Shown: positions 1 to 6,694 of the stretch, in pieces | How the letters are laid out: every line of letters starts with the position of its first letter | Numbering within the stretch: the stretch's first letter is position 1 | Assembly: GCA_000403215.2 (NCBI GenBank) | Contig: KE159527.1 | Span: forward strand, 779,751 to 822,757 | Direction: 5' to 3' | Origin: Lachnospiraceae bacterium A4 | GTDB taxonomy: Bacteria; Bacillota; Clostridia; Lachnospirales; Lachnospiraceae | Length of the DNA stretch: 43,007 nt | Position numbers and translations under genes: made by a program | The notes under the pieces: model-generated | Seen by the model: the letters and a program-made list of their open reading frames with translations, nothing else | What the model was told of the DNA's origin: nothing | Database searches by the model: none

Positions 1-129
1 AAGTCCAGCTAAGAAATGTCAATAAGTAATTTGAGAAATTTATTAAAAAAAATTTATTTGTGCCAGTTTCTAAAAAAGGGTAACTTTAATAAACCCACCT
101 GTGTGGAAATTTAAAATTATGTCTGGCAT

Positions 130-286
130 TTAGGCTGCATTGTCTGGTTTTGAAGGATGGTCAACTTCATAGCGTTTACAATGCTCCTGTGGTGTGATCA
201 TTTCAAACGGCTTATTATCCCTGAGCATGGCAAAAATGATGTTGCAGATTTTATGCATCACAGCCCCGACAGCCACATTTTTTTTT
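130..286 (-). pseudogene. Out-of-frame C-terminal tail of the IS110 transposase
   Basis: Reading with one A removed from the A9 run (278-286) gives KKKNVAVGAVMHKICNIIF and about 45 further codons ending at a TAA at 130-132. This is the normal IS110 C-terminal helix region (the family shows a VAxGAxxRK/MHKI-like segment and ends soon after). With this tail the transposase would be about 444 residues instead of 404. The tail has no start or ribosome binding site of its own. Confidence 0.75.
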
Positions 287-1465
287 CTTGCTCCTGCATT
301 TGTCGGTATAGTAACTATGAATGACTGGGTTTACGGGCATTTTCGTACCCCTATCAACTTTAAGGTTATTGAGTGCCGCCATATGCAGGATGCGTCTGGC
401 AAGGCTGGAACCCCTCTTGGACATATGTACCCTGTCCCCATTGAATTTGCCTGACTGTTTTACAGCAGGATCCAGTCCAAAGTAGGCATAAAGTTTTTTA
501 GGGGAAGAAAACAGTTCAAAGGAACCCATTTCTGCAATCAGCACAACTGCGCTCAGGAAACCTACACCCCGCAGGGACTGGATAAGGCAGATCTGGTTAT
601 GGATCGGTTTTCCCTGTAATCCATCCACTGCTTTATGGAGCTCTTCAAGTATGGAATCAAGATGTTTCTGGTACTCACGGTAAGTTTCTATATACAGCCT
701 GATTCGGAGGGCATTACTTGGGAGTGCACGTCCAAAAACAGCGGCGTCTTCTGCAGCGATAAAAATGGCCTCATATTTGGAGAGGGCATATTTTTCACCA
801 AAATGTGCAGTTTCCCTGATTGTTTTGACAATCTCGTCCTTTGCTGCGGCAAGCATGTCCGTAGCAAGGGGGTATGATTCAAGAAGTTTAAGGGAAGTCA
901 GTGTCGTGATTTTGCTGAATACCTGCAGGTATGCGGGAAAGGACACCTTAAGTTCCGCATTCAGTTTCAGGACAACAGCAGACTGCAGATCTTTGTAGTA
1001 ATAGTAGTCGCGCACCAGGTTCCGAAGGTCGATGATTTCGTCATCAGGGACGATAGAAGTCTTAAGAGAAGCATCAAGCCCAACCCTTGCTGCCTTTTTT
1101 GAATCAAATTTATCATTATGCAGTTTCCTTATGTTCGAATTTGTGCTATTCTTAGTAATGATAGGATTAATGACGGAGCAGTCAAAACCCTTATCATGTA
1201 GGAAGCACAGAAGCGGGATGTGGTATATCCCGGTAGACTCGAGGAAGCAGCGGCTTTTGAGAGAATACATTTCCTGTGCTTCCTTTATTTTTGTGACGGC
1301 GAGCTCCCGGGACTGCGGATCGGAATGTATGATCTTAAACGGCTTACCGGTAAGCGTGCCATTGGGGAGCATGATGGACATCCAGGTGAAATCTGCGCCG
1401 ACATCAAGTCCGACTGAGAGATAAGGTATGCAGTTAAGCATCTGAAGTACTTTCTGGTATTGCAT
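251..1465 (-). CDS. IS110-family transposase, DEDD recombinase, C-terminus frameshifted
   Basis: The protein matches IS110 transposases: an N-terminal RuvC-like DEDD domain (LDVGADFTW, then ESTGIY, then NDKFDSKKAARVGLD) and a C-terminal Tnp_IS116/IS110 domain (SLRGVGFLSAVVLIAEMG, then LYAYFGLDP, then the serine motif KRGSSLARR). I chose the ATG at 1465 rather than an upstream ATG at 1513 because a GGAAAGG ribosome binding site lies just before it and the extra residues are unlike the family. The frame ends at 251 after a lysine run encoded by nine A residues (278-286 on the plus strand). The expected family C-terminus continues in the next frame to 130. Either the copy is damaged or slippage on the A9 run makes the full protein. 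Confidence 0.85.
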   Translation of the reverse strand: MQYQKVLQMLNCIPYLSVGLDVGADFTWMSIMLPNGTLTGKPFKIIHSDPQSRELAVTKIKEAQEMYSLKSRCFLESTGIYHIPLLCFLHDKGFDCSVINPIITKNSTNSNIRKLHNDKFDSKKAARVGLDASLKTSIVPDDEIIDLRNLVRDYYYYKDLQSAVVLKLNAELKVSFPAYLQVFSKITTLTSLKLLESYPLATDMLAAAKDEIVKTIRETAHFGEKYALSKYEAIFIAAEDAAVFGRALPSNALRIRLYIETYREYQKHLDSILEELHKAVDGLQGKPIHNQICLIQSLRGVGFLSAVVLIAEMGSFELFSSPKKLYAYFGLDPAVKQSGKFNGDRVHMSKRGSSLARRILHMAALNNLKVDRGTKMPVNPVIHSYYTDKCRSKKKKCGCRGCDA

Positions 1466-1514
1466 GGTATATATCCTTTCCGGCAGGCATCCATTTCCAA
1501 AAGGCGGATACACA

Positions 1515-1715
1515 ACCTAGCGGCTTATACAGGTATAGCCTGGGGCTTCCCAACCAGCCAAAACATAAATCACCACCGAATGGACTGACAGACTTTCTAA
1601 GAGGTATGGCCAGTGGAAAACCACTGGTTCCCAAGGAGGAAACGTCAATGATCCTGCCTTCGATGATTATACCTCAATATTTTGTCTGGTGCATTAAGGA
1701 AACCTCAGACATGAT
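1515..1715 (-). ncRNA. Candidate IS110 bridge RNA in the transposase leader
   Basis: IS110-group elements transcribe a structured bridge RNA from the non-coding DNA upstream of the transposase; its loops pair with target and donor DNA. Here the leader has three local hairpins: 1522-1540 (GGC-TATAC with GTATA-GCC, one bulge), 1610-1627 (CCAGTGG, loop AAAA, CCACTGG) and 1684-1710 (GTCTG with CAGAC, extended by GT/AC across a bulge). No convincing open frame fills the interval. Position and hairpins are seen; the bridge RNA role is inferred from the family. RNA ends are guesses. Confidence 0.45.
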
Positions 1716-1799
1716 AAATCTTTTTATTGACAGCATCTGATGGTGGAAGGAATATTCCCCTTCAGCTATCTGTTTGACTTGTCTTTGTAACTTATTAAC

Positions 1800-1818
1800 T
1801 ATAGCTCTTGTTGCTATA
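1800..1818. promoter_or_regulatory. Inverted repeat just upstream of the integrase
   Basis: TATAGC and GCTATA form a perfect 6-bp inverted repeat around a 7-base spacer, ending 12 bases before the integrase ribosome binding site (AGGAGG at 1832). It could be an operator or a short leader hairpin controlling integrase expression. No clear -35/-10 pair is visible here. Confidence 0.3.
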
Positions 1819-1843
1819 TCATTATTATACTAGGAGGAATAAA

Positions 1844-3079
1844 ATGGAGAAGAAAAGAAATGCAAAAGGTGAAGGAAGTTTTACCGTTAATTCGGATGGA
1901 ACAGTAACTCACAGAAAAAGTGTTGGGTATAAGCCGAATGGAGGGCGTAAAGTATTAACAGTAACTGCATCTAGTAAAGCAGCTTGTATCAGAGAAATGA
2001 AAAAGAAAGAGGCAGCATGGAACAAACAGCAAAAGGCAGGAAGTATGACGACAGGAATTACAGTCGTAGAATTGTGCCAGATTCATTTGAATTATCAAAT
2101 GGATCAAGGAGAACTGAAAGCAAAGTCGATTGATCGCAGAGAATGTACCATTGAAAAACACATTGCTGATTATCCGTTGGGGAGAATGCAAGTACAGTCT
2201 GTTAAAGTGGCGGATATAGATACACATGTGACAGAACTAGTGCAGGAAAACAGATTATCAGCCTCATCTATAGAAAAAGTGGTGGATGTATTAAATGCGG
2301 CTTTCCATTGGGCAATAATTCGTGGGGAATTGGAGTTTAATCCAGTTGCGCCAATTAAGCCGACTTTGGTGAAACGTATTCAAAAAATGTGGCAGAAATC
2401 AGCAAATGAAGCTGATGTTGATGTTCTTTCGGTGGAGGAACAACAGGCGTTTGAAAAGGAGGCGTCTTTGATAAATCCTCATAATGGAGAAATGAAGTAT
2501 GCGGCAGGAATGTATGGGTTGCTGCTCTTACATACAGGTATGCGTTGCGGAGAAATGCTGGCATTGCGTTGGAAGGATGTTGACTGGAAGGAAGGCTATC
2601 TGACAATTGAGAAAAGTCGGTCTATGGCAAAAAACAGAGATAATATGGATGCCTGTAATAATAAATATGTGATGGTGGAAGGGACAACAAAGAATGAAAA
2701 AGCACGAAAAATTAAATTGACAGAGAAGGCATTAAACATTTTAAATCTTATAAAATTACATAGTCCCAGTAATTGTGATGAGGAATTGATCGTAAAGACA
2801 CGTACTGGGAATCCTAATACAGCAACCAATCTGGAACATAGGATGGTAACGATATTTAGCAACGCAGGATTGAAAGATTTATCAGGCGGGCTTCATATTT
2901 TCCGTAGGACGTTTGCAACCAGAATGTATGAAAAAGGTGCGCGTGTCAAAGAAATTGCAGCATACATTGGAGACTTGGAATCTACAACAGAACGGTATTA
3001 TATCGCCGTGCGAAAAAAAGTTAAGGAAGGAAACGGGGTTCATCAGGTTGTAATGGTCCCGGGGTCTGATAAAGGATAA
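1844..3079 (+). CDS. Tyrosine recombinase / integrase of an integrative element
   Basis: A 411-residue site-specific recombinase. Catalytic residues are visible: R234 in HTGMRCGEM, H351 and R354 in HIFRRTFATRM, and the nucleophile Y385 in TTERYYIAV. The N-terminus (KGEGSF...DGTVTHRKSVGYK) resembles the AP2-like arm-binding domain of phage and ICE integrases, followed by a SAM-like core-binding domain at about residues 60-165. I chose ATG 1844 because TAGGAGG lies 6-7 bases upstream; an in-frame TTG at 1808 has no such site. The gene points towards a tRNA 3' fragment about 900 bp downstream, the usual arrangement of an integrase near its attachment site. Base composition is AT-rich compared with the region after 6 kb. 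Confidence 0.93.
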   Translation: MEKKRNAKGEGSFTVNSDGTVTHRKSVGYKPNGGRKVLTVTASSKAACIREMKKKEAAWNKQQKAGSMTTGITVVELCQIHLNYQMDQGELKAKSIDRRECTIEKHIADYPLGRMQVQSVKVADIDTHVTELVQENRLSASSIEKVVDVLNAAFHWAIIRGELEFNPVAPIKPTLVKRIQKMWQKSANEADVDVLSVEEQQAFEKEASLINPHNGEMKYAAGMYGLLLLHTGMRCGEMLALRWKDVDWKEGYLTIEKSRSMAKNRDNMDACNNKYVMVEGTTKNEKARKIKLTEKALNILNLIKLHSPSNCDEELIVKTRTGNPNTATNLEHRMVTIFSNAGLKDLSGGLHIFRRTFATRMYEKGARVKEIAAYIGDLESTTERYYIAVRKKVKEGNGVHQVVMVPGSDKG

Positions 3080-3087
3080 ATTCTTTC

Positions 3088-3116
3088 TTGTGGAATGAGT
3101 GTTTAAAGTGTATAAT
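3088..3116 (+). promoter_or_regulatory. Promoter for the toxin-antitoxin pair
   Basis: TTGTGG (3088-3093), a 17-bp spacer and TATAAT (3111-3116) stand 38 bp before the antitoxin start, between the integrase stop and the antitoxin. This suggests the pair is transcribed independently of the integrase. Prediction from consensus only. Confidence 0.5.
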
Positions 3117-3154
3117 TTCATTATAAAGATTCATCTGACAGAAGGGAGAACAAT

Positions 3155-3436
3155 ATGGAGAGTGCAAAGATAGAAATCAGTGTTCCAAAAGAGATGATAA
3201 TATATGTGAACAGCAAGGATAAAAAGGAAGAGTTGAAACGGAATGCATTAATCCTATATCCTTATATAAAGGATCTGACAATTTCACATGGCAGAGCTGC
3301 TGAAATTCTTGGTATCAGGAAACTTGACTTAATTACATTATACAATGAAATAGGACTTCCCTATTTAAATATGGATATTTCAGAGGTTGAGGAGGATGTC
3401 AAAACATATCAAGCAATACAAAGGAGAATCAGATGA
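3155..3436 (+). CDS. UPF0175-type antitoxin
   Basis: A 93-residue protein that resembles UPF0175 family antitoxins: a short N-terminal strand (IEISVPKEM), a central helix-turn-helix-like segment (ISHGRAAEILGIRKLDLITL) and an acidic C-terminal tail (DISEVEEDV). In known loci this family is encoded directly before a DUF3368 PIN-domain protein, which is exactly the case here; the stop overlaps the toxin start in ATGA. The likely role is to bind and silence the toxin and to repress its own promoter. A GAAGGGAG site precedes the start. It is probably a stability module for the integrative element. Confidence 0.8.
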   Translation: MESAKIEISVPKEMIIYVNSKDKKEELKRNALILYPYIKDLTISHGRAAEILGIRKLDLITLYNEIGLPYLNMDISEVEEDVKTYQAIQRRIR

Positions 3437-3930
3437 TAGTAGTTTCGGATGCAACCCCTGTTATATCACTGTTAAAAATCAATCAGCTTAATTTGCTTCA
3501 TGGTTTATTTCAGGAGGTGTTAATACCACAAGCTGTATATGATGAGTTGACTTTAAATCCTGCATTTGAAAAAGAAGCTATACAGATAAAGGAATGTACT
3601 TTTATTACGAAAGTTGAGGTTGGACAGGAATCCTCTGTTAATTTATTCCAGCGGGTTACAGGATTAGACAGGGGAGAAAGTGAAGCGATTATTTATACAG
3701 ATAACGAAGGTGCAGATCTGATTTTAATGGATGAGATAAAAGGAAGAAAAGTTGCAGTACAGATGGGGCTTAATGTTATGGGAACTCTCGGTATTCTTTT
3801 AGAGGCATATGAGCAGAAGCTTTTATCTAGGGAAGAGATATTTTCTGGTCTGGACATTCTGAAAAATAGCAGGAGATTTATTAGTGAAGCGTTGTATAAA
3901 CAACTAATTGAAAAGATCAATAACCGTTAG
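3433..3930 (+). CDS. DUF3368 PIN-domain toxin (putative ribonuclease)
   Basis: A 165-residue protein with the DUF3368/PIN layout: N-terminal VVSDATPVISLL carrying the first metal-binding aspartate, a middle GLDRGESEAII with conserved acidic residues, and ILMDEIKGRKVA with another aspartate, followed by GTLGILLEAY, which is characteristic of the family. PIN proteins are Mg-dependent RNases; as the partner of the upstream UPF0175 protein it is the predicted toxin. The frame is intact and the acidic residues are retained, so it is likely active. It is the last gene of the integrative element before the attachment site. Confidence 0.82.
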   Translation: MIVVSDATPVISLLKINQLNLLHGLFQEVLIPQAVYDELTLNPAFEKEAIQIKECTFITKVEVGQESSVNLFQRVTGLDRGESEAIIYTDNEGADLILMDEIKGRKVAVQMGLNVMGTLGILLEAYEQKLLSREEIFSGLDILKNSRRFISEALYKQLIEKINNR

Positions 3931-3948
3931 GTCAATCAATAGGTCAAT
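3928..3948 (+). repeat. Direct repeat TAGGTCAAT next to the attachment site
   Basis: TAGGTCAAT occurs at 3928-3936 and again at 3940-3948, spaced exactly 12 bp apart, overlapping the toxin stop codon and about 60-80 bp from the tRNA fragment. Paired short direct repeats near an element end are typical arm-type sites bound by the N-terminal domain of tyrosine integrases. The repeat is seen; the binding role is inference. Confidence 0.4.
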
Positions 3949-4005
3949 TTCCTTTTGGGCTATTGAAAAAACCCCGGAAATAAAGGATAAAAAAGCATTC
4001 ATATT

Positions 4006-4053
4006 ACGGACTCTGACTCCGTCATTTCAAGGTTCGAATCCTTGTAGCGCTGC
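4006..4053 (+). other. tRNA-Gln(CTG) 3' fragment, right attachment site (att)
   Basis: The sequence folds as the anticodon arm onward of tRNA-Gln: stem ACGGA/TCCGT with loop CTCTGAC (anticodon CTG), variable CATTT, T arm CAAGG-TTCGAAT-CCTTG and a 3' acceptor strand TAGCGCT. No D arm or matching 5' acceptor strand precedes it, so it is not a functional tRNA. A 3' tRNA piece beside an integrase is the usual signature of an element inserted in a tRNA gene. Since the fragment reads on the plus strand, the intact tRNA should lie at the other, left end, outside this window. Confidence 0.8.
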
Positions 4054-4058
4054 TTTAA

Positions 4059-4088
4059 AACCTCAGCAGAAACAGTGCTGAGGTTTTT
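4059..4088 (+). terminator. Rho-independent terminator after the tRNA fragment
   Basis: AACCTCAGCA, a 7-base loop and TGCTGAGGTT form a perfect 10-bp stem followed by a T run. It was probably the native terminator of the tRNA-Gln gene and now marks the chromosomal side of the attachment site. Confidence 0.85.
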
Positions 4089-4103
4089 GTATGTTTTGAT
4101 AAG

Positions 4104-4265
4104 CTAGTATTTACGCGGGTCATAAGGTTTTGGAGACACGGTAACTTCATAGAAACCTGTTGAATGAAAAATTACTGTAATCGAAGCGTTTTCCGTTTTT
4201 TCCTGAAAATTCTTAGATGATTCTGATGGATAGGTCAACAGACCAATGACAATAGAGGAACTGTT
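4104..4265 (-). pseudogene. Remnant of a minus-strand gene (C-terminal 53 codons)
   Basis: Between an in-frame TGA (4266-4268) and a TAG (4104-4106) the minus strand encodes a protein-like stretch ending VTVSPKPYDPRKY, with no ATG start. It looks like the C-terminal end of a longer gene whose front half has been lost. I do not recognise the family. It could also be a chance open frame. Confidence 0.25.
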
Positions 4266-4504
4266 TCACAAGATTTATGGCATTCTAATAGAAAAAGACA
4301 GTTCCAGACATTCTTAAATAACATCAGAGATTCGCGGTTGCATGACAAGATTGAAAAAAAAGAAGGACTATGGTAAGATGGTTTCAGAAGAAAGGATTTG
4401 CTTTATTGAATATTGAGCACCATAAAAATGTTATGCGGCAGATATTCGGTAAGATAAATCTCTGACAAACAGATAAAATAAAAGGGAGTCTGACAAACAA
4501 AAGA
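4266..4504. other. Intergenic stretch with short degenerate coding remnants
   Basis: No intact gene is visible. The plus strand shows short protein-like pieces in different frames, for example a 23-codon piece beginning MTIEELFHKIYGIL at about 4248 and a piece with NIRDSRLHDKIEKK at about 4317. These suggest a decayed gene near the element junction. I see no promoter or RNA structure that I would defend. Confidence 0.3.
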
Positions 4505-5275
4505 ATGGAAAAGAAGAATACAATAAAAGACTTAGAGAATACCCAGAAAGTACACGAAAACTCAGATTCTCCAAAACAGGAAACAGACAACCCGCACGAC
4601 AAAGGCTACAAGAGAATCTTTTCCATCAAAAAGAATTTTCTTGATTTTATCAAAAAATATATTGCCTTTGACTGGATGATGGAGCTGACAGAAAAAGACC
4701 TTGAGCTGATTGACAAGGAATTTATCACAGAACTGTTTGGAAACTATGCTGTGGATTTTGAATATGTGCTGGTTTCAATCAAGAATCTGGACACAGCACA
4801 AATCAGACAGAGCAATACGCTTGTGGACAACATCTTTCTTGCAGACAAAAAGCGGACACGGAAAGAATGGACAGAGAACATGACGGAGCTGCTACAGCGG
4901 ATCAGGGAAATGGAAACAGAAGATCTAAATGAGTGGATCACATGGTTTTCGAATGTAATAAGGAAACTGAATGAGGAAGAGCGTACGCTATTGATAGAAC
5001 AGATCAGGAAAGGAGATGAAAGGCTTATGTGTAGTTCATTTGAAAGACTGCTGATGAAAGAAAATGCACAGGGAAGGAAACAAGGAAAAATTGAAGGAAA
5101 AATTGAAGCTGTCCTAGAACTTCTTGAAGAACTAGGAGAACCTTCCGAGACACTGAGAAAATATATAATGGAGCAGACGGATTTAGAATTACTAAGTAAA
5201 TGGCATAAAATAGCAGCTAGGACAGAAAGTATAGAAGAATTTGAAGAATCTATAGGTCTGGTGCAATTACAGTAA
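4505..5275 (+). CDS. Rpn-family (PD-(D/E)XK transposase-like) protein lacking its catalytic core
   Basis: The 256-residue protein carries both ends of an Rpn/YhgA-like protein. The N-terminal part (DKGYKRIFSIKKNFLDFIKKYI, then MMELTEKDLELIDKEFITELF, residues about 35-80) jumps at about residue 80-85 straight into the usual C-terminal half (YVLVSIKNLDTAQIRQSN, then NMTELLQRIREME, then RKQGKIEGKIEAVLELLEELG). The middle segment that normally carries the D...ExK nuclease residues is missing, consistent with an in-frame internal deletion. It therefore should not cut DNA. It may be a decaying gene or an inhibitory partner of full-length paralogs. The start is uncertain: GGGAG lies 16 bp upstream, farther than usual. 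Confidence 0.65.
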   Translation: MEKKNTIKDLENTQKVHENSDSPKQETDNPHDKGYKRIFSIKKNFLDFIKKYIAFDWMMELTEKDLELIDKEFITELFGNYAVDFEYVLVSIKNLDTAQIRQSNTLVDNIFLADKKRTRKEWTENMTELLQRIREMETEDLNEWITWFSNVIRKLNEEERTLLIEQIRKGDERLMCSSFERLLMKENAQGRKQGKIEGKIEAVLELLEELGEPSETLRKYIMEQTDLELLSKWHKIAARTESIEEFEESIGLVQLQ

Positions 5276-5280
5276 AGAAT

Positions 5281-5630
5281 ATCAAAAAGAGGAATATCTT
5301 TGTGTACACAGGGTATGCCTCTTTTGATGCATACGGGCACCCCAAGGAAGCATGTCAGCAGAAGCTGGCGGGTGCCCGGCGCGGGAGTAGGGGAGAAGGT
5401 CATTCTCCTACTGGATTGCACACGGACGCGGAGAGGAAATAAGCAGCAAAAGCTGCCCGAGTGTGGGGAAAATAATCCTTTTCGGCTTAAATGTCCACAT
5501 GTACCCAAAGAAAGATGCCAGCGAAGCTTGTGGGTGTCCATCGCACATACAGGGAAGCTTCTGCTTTTTTCTTTCATTGCACACGTATTTCCCAGTGAAA
5601 AAATCAGAGGCCGGCATGAAAAGAGTACAG
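5281..5630 (+). repeat. Diverged tandem copy of a hairpin-rich intergenic repeat
   Basis: Two related units of about 150-160 bp fill the gap between the Rpn-like gene and the next promoter. Unit 1 has CACCCCAAGGAAGCATG then CAGCAGAAGCTGGCGGGTG (about 5338-5374); unit 2 has TACCCAAAGAAAGATG then CCAGCGAAGCTTGTGGGTG (about 5501-5537). ATTGCACACG recurs at about 5414 and 5578. Unit 1 has a perfect outer stem CGGGCACCC (5334-5342) with GGGTGCCCG (5370-5378) and an inner CAGC/GCTG stem; unit 2 keeps similar but weaker pairing. A further imperfect hairpin (5281-5328, CAAAAAGAGG with CCTCTTTTG) precedes them. I see no convincing gene here. Confidence 0.5.
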
Positions 5631-5665
5631 ATAAAAATAAAAGCAAAAATATAAAAGAATTATAG

Positions 5666-5694
5666 TTGTCATATGCGCCAAATGCAATTATAAT
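5666..5694 (+). promoter_or_regulatory. Promoter of the macrodomain-HD-Wadjet gene run
   Basis: TTGTCA (5666-5671), a spacer of exactly 17 bp and a perfect TATAAT (5689-5694) lie 34 bp before the first gene of the run. From here to 16,832 all genes are on the plus strand, with gaps no larger than 30 bp. It is the best promoter candidate for the whole cluster. Confidence 0.65.
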
Positions 5695-5728
5695 GAAAAA
5701 TACAGAATCAGCAGGGAAGGAAGTTCCA

Positions 5729-6154
5729 ATGAAACGGGGAAAATTGAGACGAATTTCGGTGGACGGTAGACGTTATCGGTGGAATTACATGTATGACGAT
5801 ATGGATTTTTCCAATTATCCGTATTCTTATTATGTATTTGTGCCAGAAGAAAACCAGCGGTTCAAAATTAGAGTTTATTTTACAAAATATGAGCCACAGA
5901 TGAAGCTGGATGCATACTTGTATAGAGGGACACTCTGCCAAGATAGCGGAGAACAGGCAGTGATGAATTTGTGCAGACCCTTTTTTGCAGCGCAGGTAAT
6001 CAAGTATGTTTTTGCACATTGCTGTCAGGACACAGATGTGGGAGAGGTTGAAATCAGAGATGGGGAAGCGATCTTAGAAAAGCTGGGATATTCAGATTTT
6101 TATCGGATATGCGATGCAAGAGATTTTGAAGATAGCCATAAAGCGACTGTTTAG
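5729..6154 (+). CDS. Hypothetical protein, first gene of the Wadjet-containing run
   Basis: A 141-residue soluble protein that I do not recognise. It begins MKRGKLRRISVDGRRYRW and is rich in aromatic residues in its first half (YMYDDMDFSNYPYSYYVFV), with a beta-rich look, then a helical C-terminal half. No signal peptide, membrane segment or cysteine motif is evident. I chose ATG 5729 because GGGAAGGAAG lies just upstream and the promoter at 5666-5694 leaves no room for the longer frame. The next gene starts 27 bp downstream. Its position at the head of a run that includes a macrodomain protein and a complete Wadjet system makes it a candidate accessory gene, but there is no direct evidence for that. 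Confidence 0.65.
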   Translation: MKRGKLRRISVDGRRYRWNYMYDDMDFSNYPYSYYVFVPEENQRFKIRVYFTKYEPQMKLDAYLYRGTLCQDSGEQAVMNLCRPFFAAQVIKYVFAHCCQDTDVGEVEIRDGEAILEKLGYSDFYRICDARDFEDSHKATV

Positions 6155-6181
6155 AAAAACAAAATGTAGAGGAGAGAGCCA

Positions 6182-6694
6182 ATGATACAGCTTGTGAGGG
6201 GAGATATTACAAAACTTACCAATGTGGACGCCATTGTCAATGCTGCAAACAGCAGCCTGCTTGGCGGCGGAGGCGTTGACGGGGCGATACACAGGGCAGC
6301 AGGACCAGAGCTGCTGTTTGAGTGCCGTCTGCTTGGCGGCTGCAAGACAGGACAGGCGAAGCTGACCAAAGCATACCGGCTGCCATGCAGCTATATTATT
6401 CACACGGTTGGACCTGTCTGGAACGGCGGAAGCCATAACGAGGACAGGCTGCTTGCGGACTGTTATCATAATTCACTCAAACTGGCAGCAGAGCATGGGA
6501 TCAAAAGGATTGCCTTTCCTTCTATTTCTACAGGGATCTATGCATTTCCAGTCGAGCGGGCAGCAAAAATTGCGATAGGAACGGTCCGGCAGTTTTTGCA
6601 GGAAAATCCAGATTTGTTTGAGCAGGTTCTATGGGTGCTGTTTGATGAAAAGACGGAGGCTGCTTATCAGAAGGCGGTGTCAGATGGGCAGTAA
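6182..6694 (+). CDS. Macrodomain protein, O-acetyl-ADP-ribose deacetylase type
   Basis: This 170-residue protein is a single macrodomain of the MacroD/YmdB type. Seen motifs are GDIT (residues 7-10), [20 protein letters not shown] (15-34, with N20, N23 and D33 as expected active-site residues), the IIHTVGPVW strand and [12 protein letters not shown]. Family members hydrolyse O-acetyl-ADP-ribose or remove mono-ADP-ribose from acidic residues, and some act on nucleic-acid ADP-ribosylation. GAGGAGAG precedes the start. The next gene starts 11 bp before its stop, so translation is probably coupled. In this context it could serve metabolism or defence; the sequence does not decide. Confidence 0.92.
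   Translation: MIQLVRGDITKLTNVDAIVNAANSSLLGGGGVDGAIHRAAGPELLFECRLLGGCKTGQAKLTKAYRLPCSYIIHTVGPVWNGGSHNEDRLLADCYHNSLKLAAEHGIKRIAFPSISTGIYAFPVERAAKIAIGTVRQFLQENPDLFEQVLWVLFDEKTEAAYQKAVSDGQ

Larger units (their letters stand above)
100..1720 (-). mobile_element. IS110-family insertion sequence (ends approximate)
   Basis: A single minus-strand DEDD transposase gene is preceded by about 250 bases of structured non-coding DNA and followed by very little sequence, which is the layout of the IS110 group. IS110 elements lack long terminal inverted repeats and often leave no target duplication, so I cannot fix the ends; the limits given are estimates from the end of the transposase reading frame (130) and the last hairpin of the leader (about 1710). 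The motif TGTCTGG followed by GCATT or CATT occurs near both sides (about 120 and 1683), which may reflect related end sequences. The element sits directly upstream of an integrase gene. Confidence 0.7.

Noticed and set aside
3950-4053. A complete tRNA-Gln gene
   Set aside because: TGGGCTA at about 3955 looks like a 5' acceptor strand, but it is about 98 bp from the 3' end, no D arm lies between, and it does not pair with TAGCGCT beyond four bases. Only the 3' fragment is real.
4744-5646. A 300-codon minus-strand frame across the Rpn-like gene and the repeat
   Set aside because: It is antisense to the Rpn-like gene, is serine- and leucine-rich without any recognisable domain, and runs through the hairpin repeats.
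5300-5665. A 121-codon plus-strand frame in the repeat region
   Set aside because: It spans both repeat units in different phases and ends at the promoter of the next gene; no conserved protein pattern is seen.
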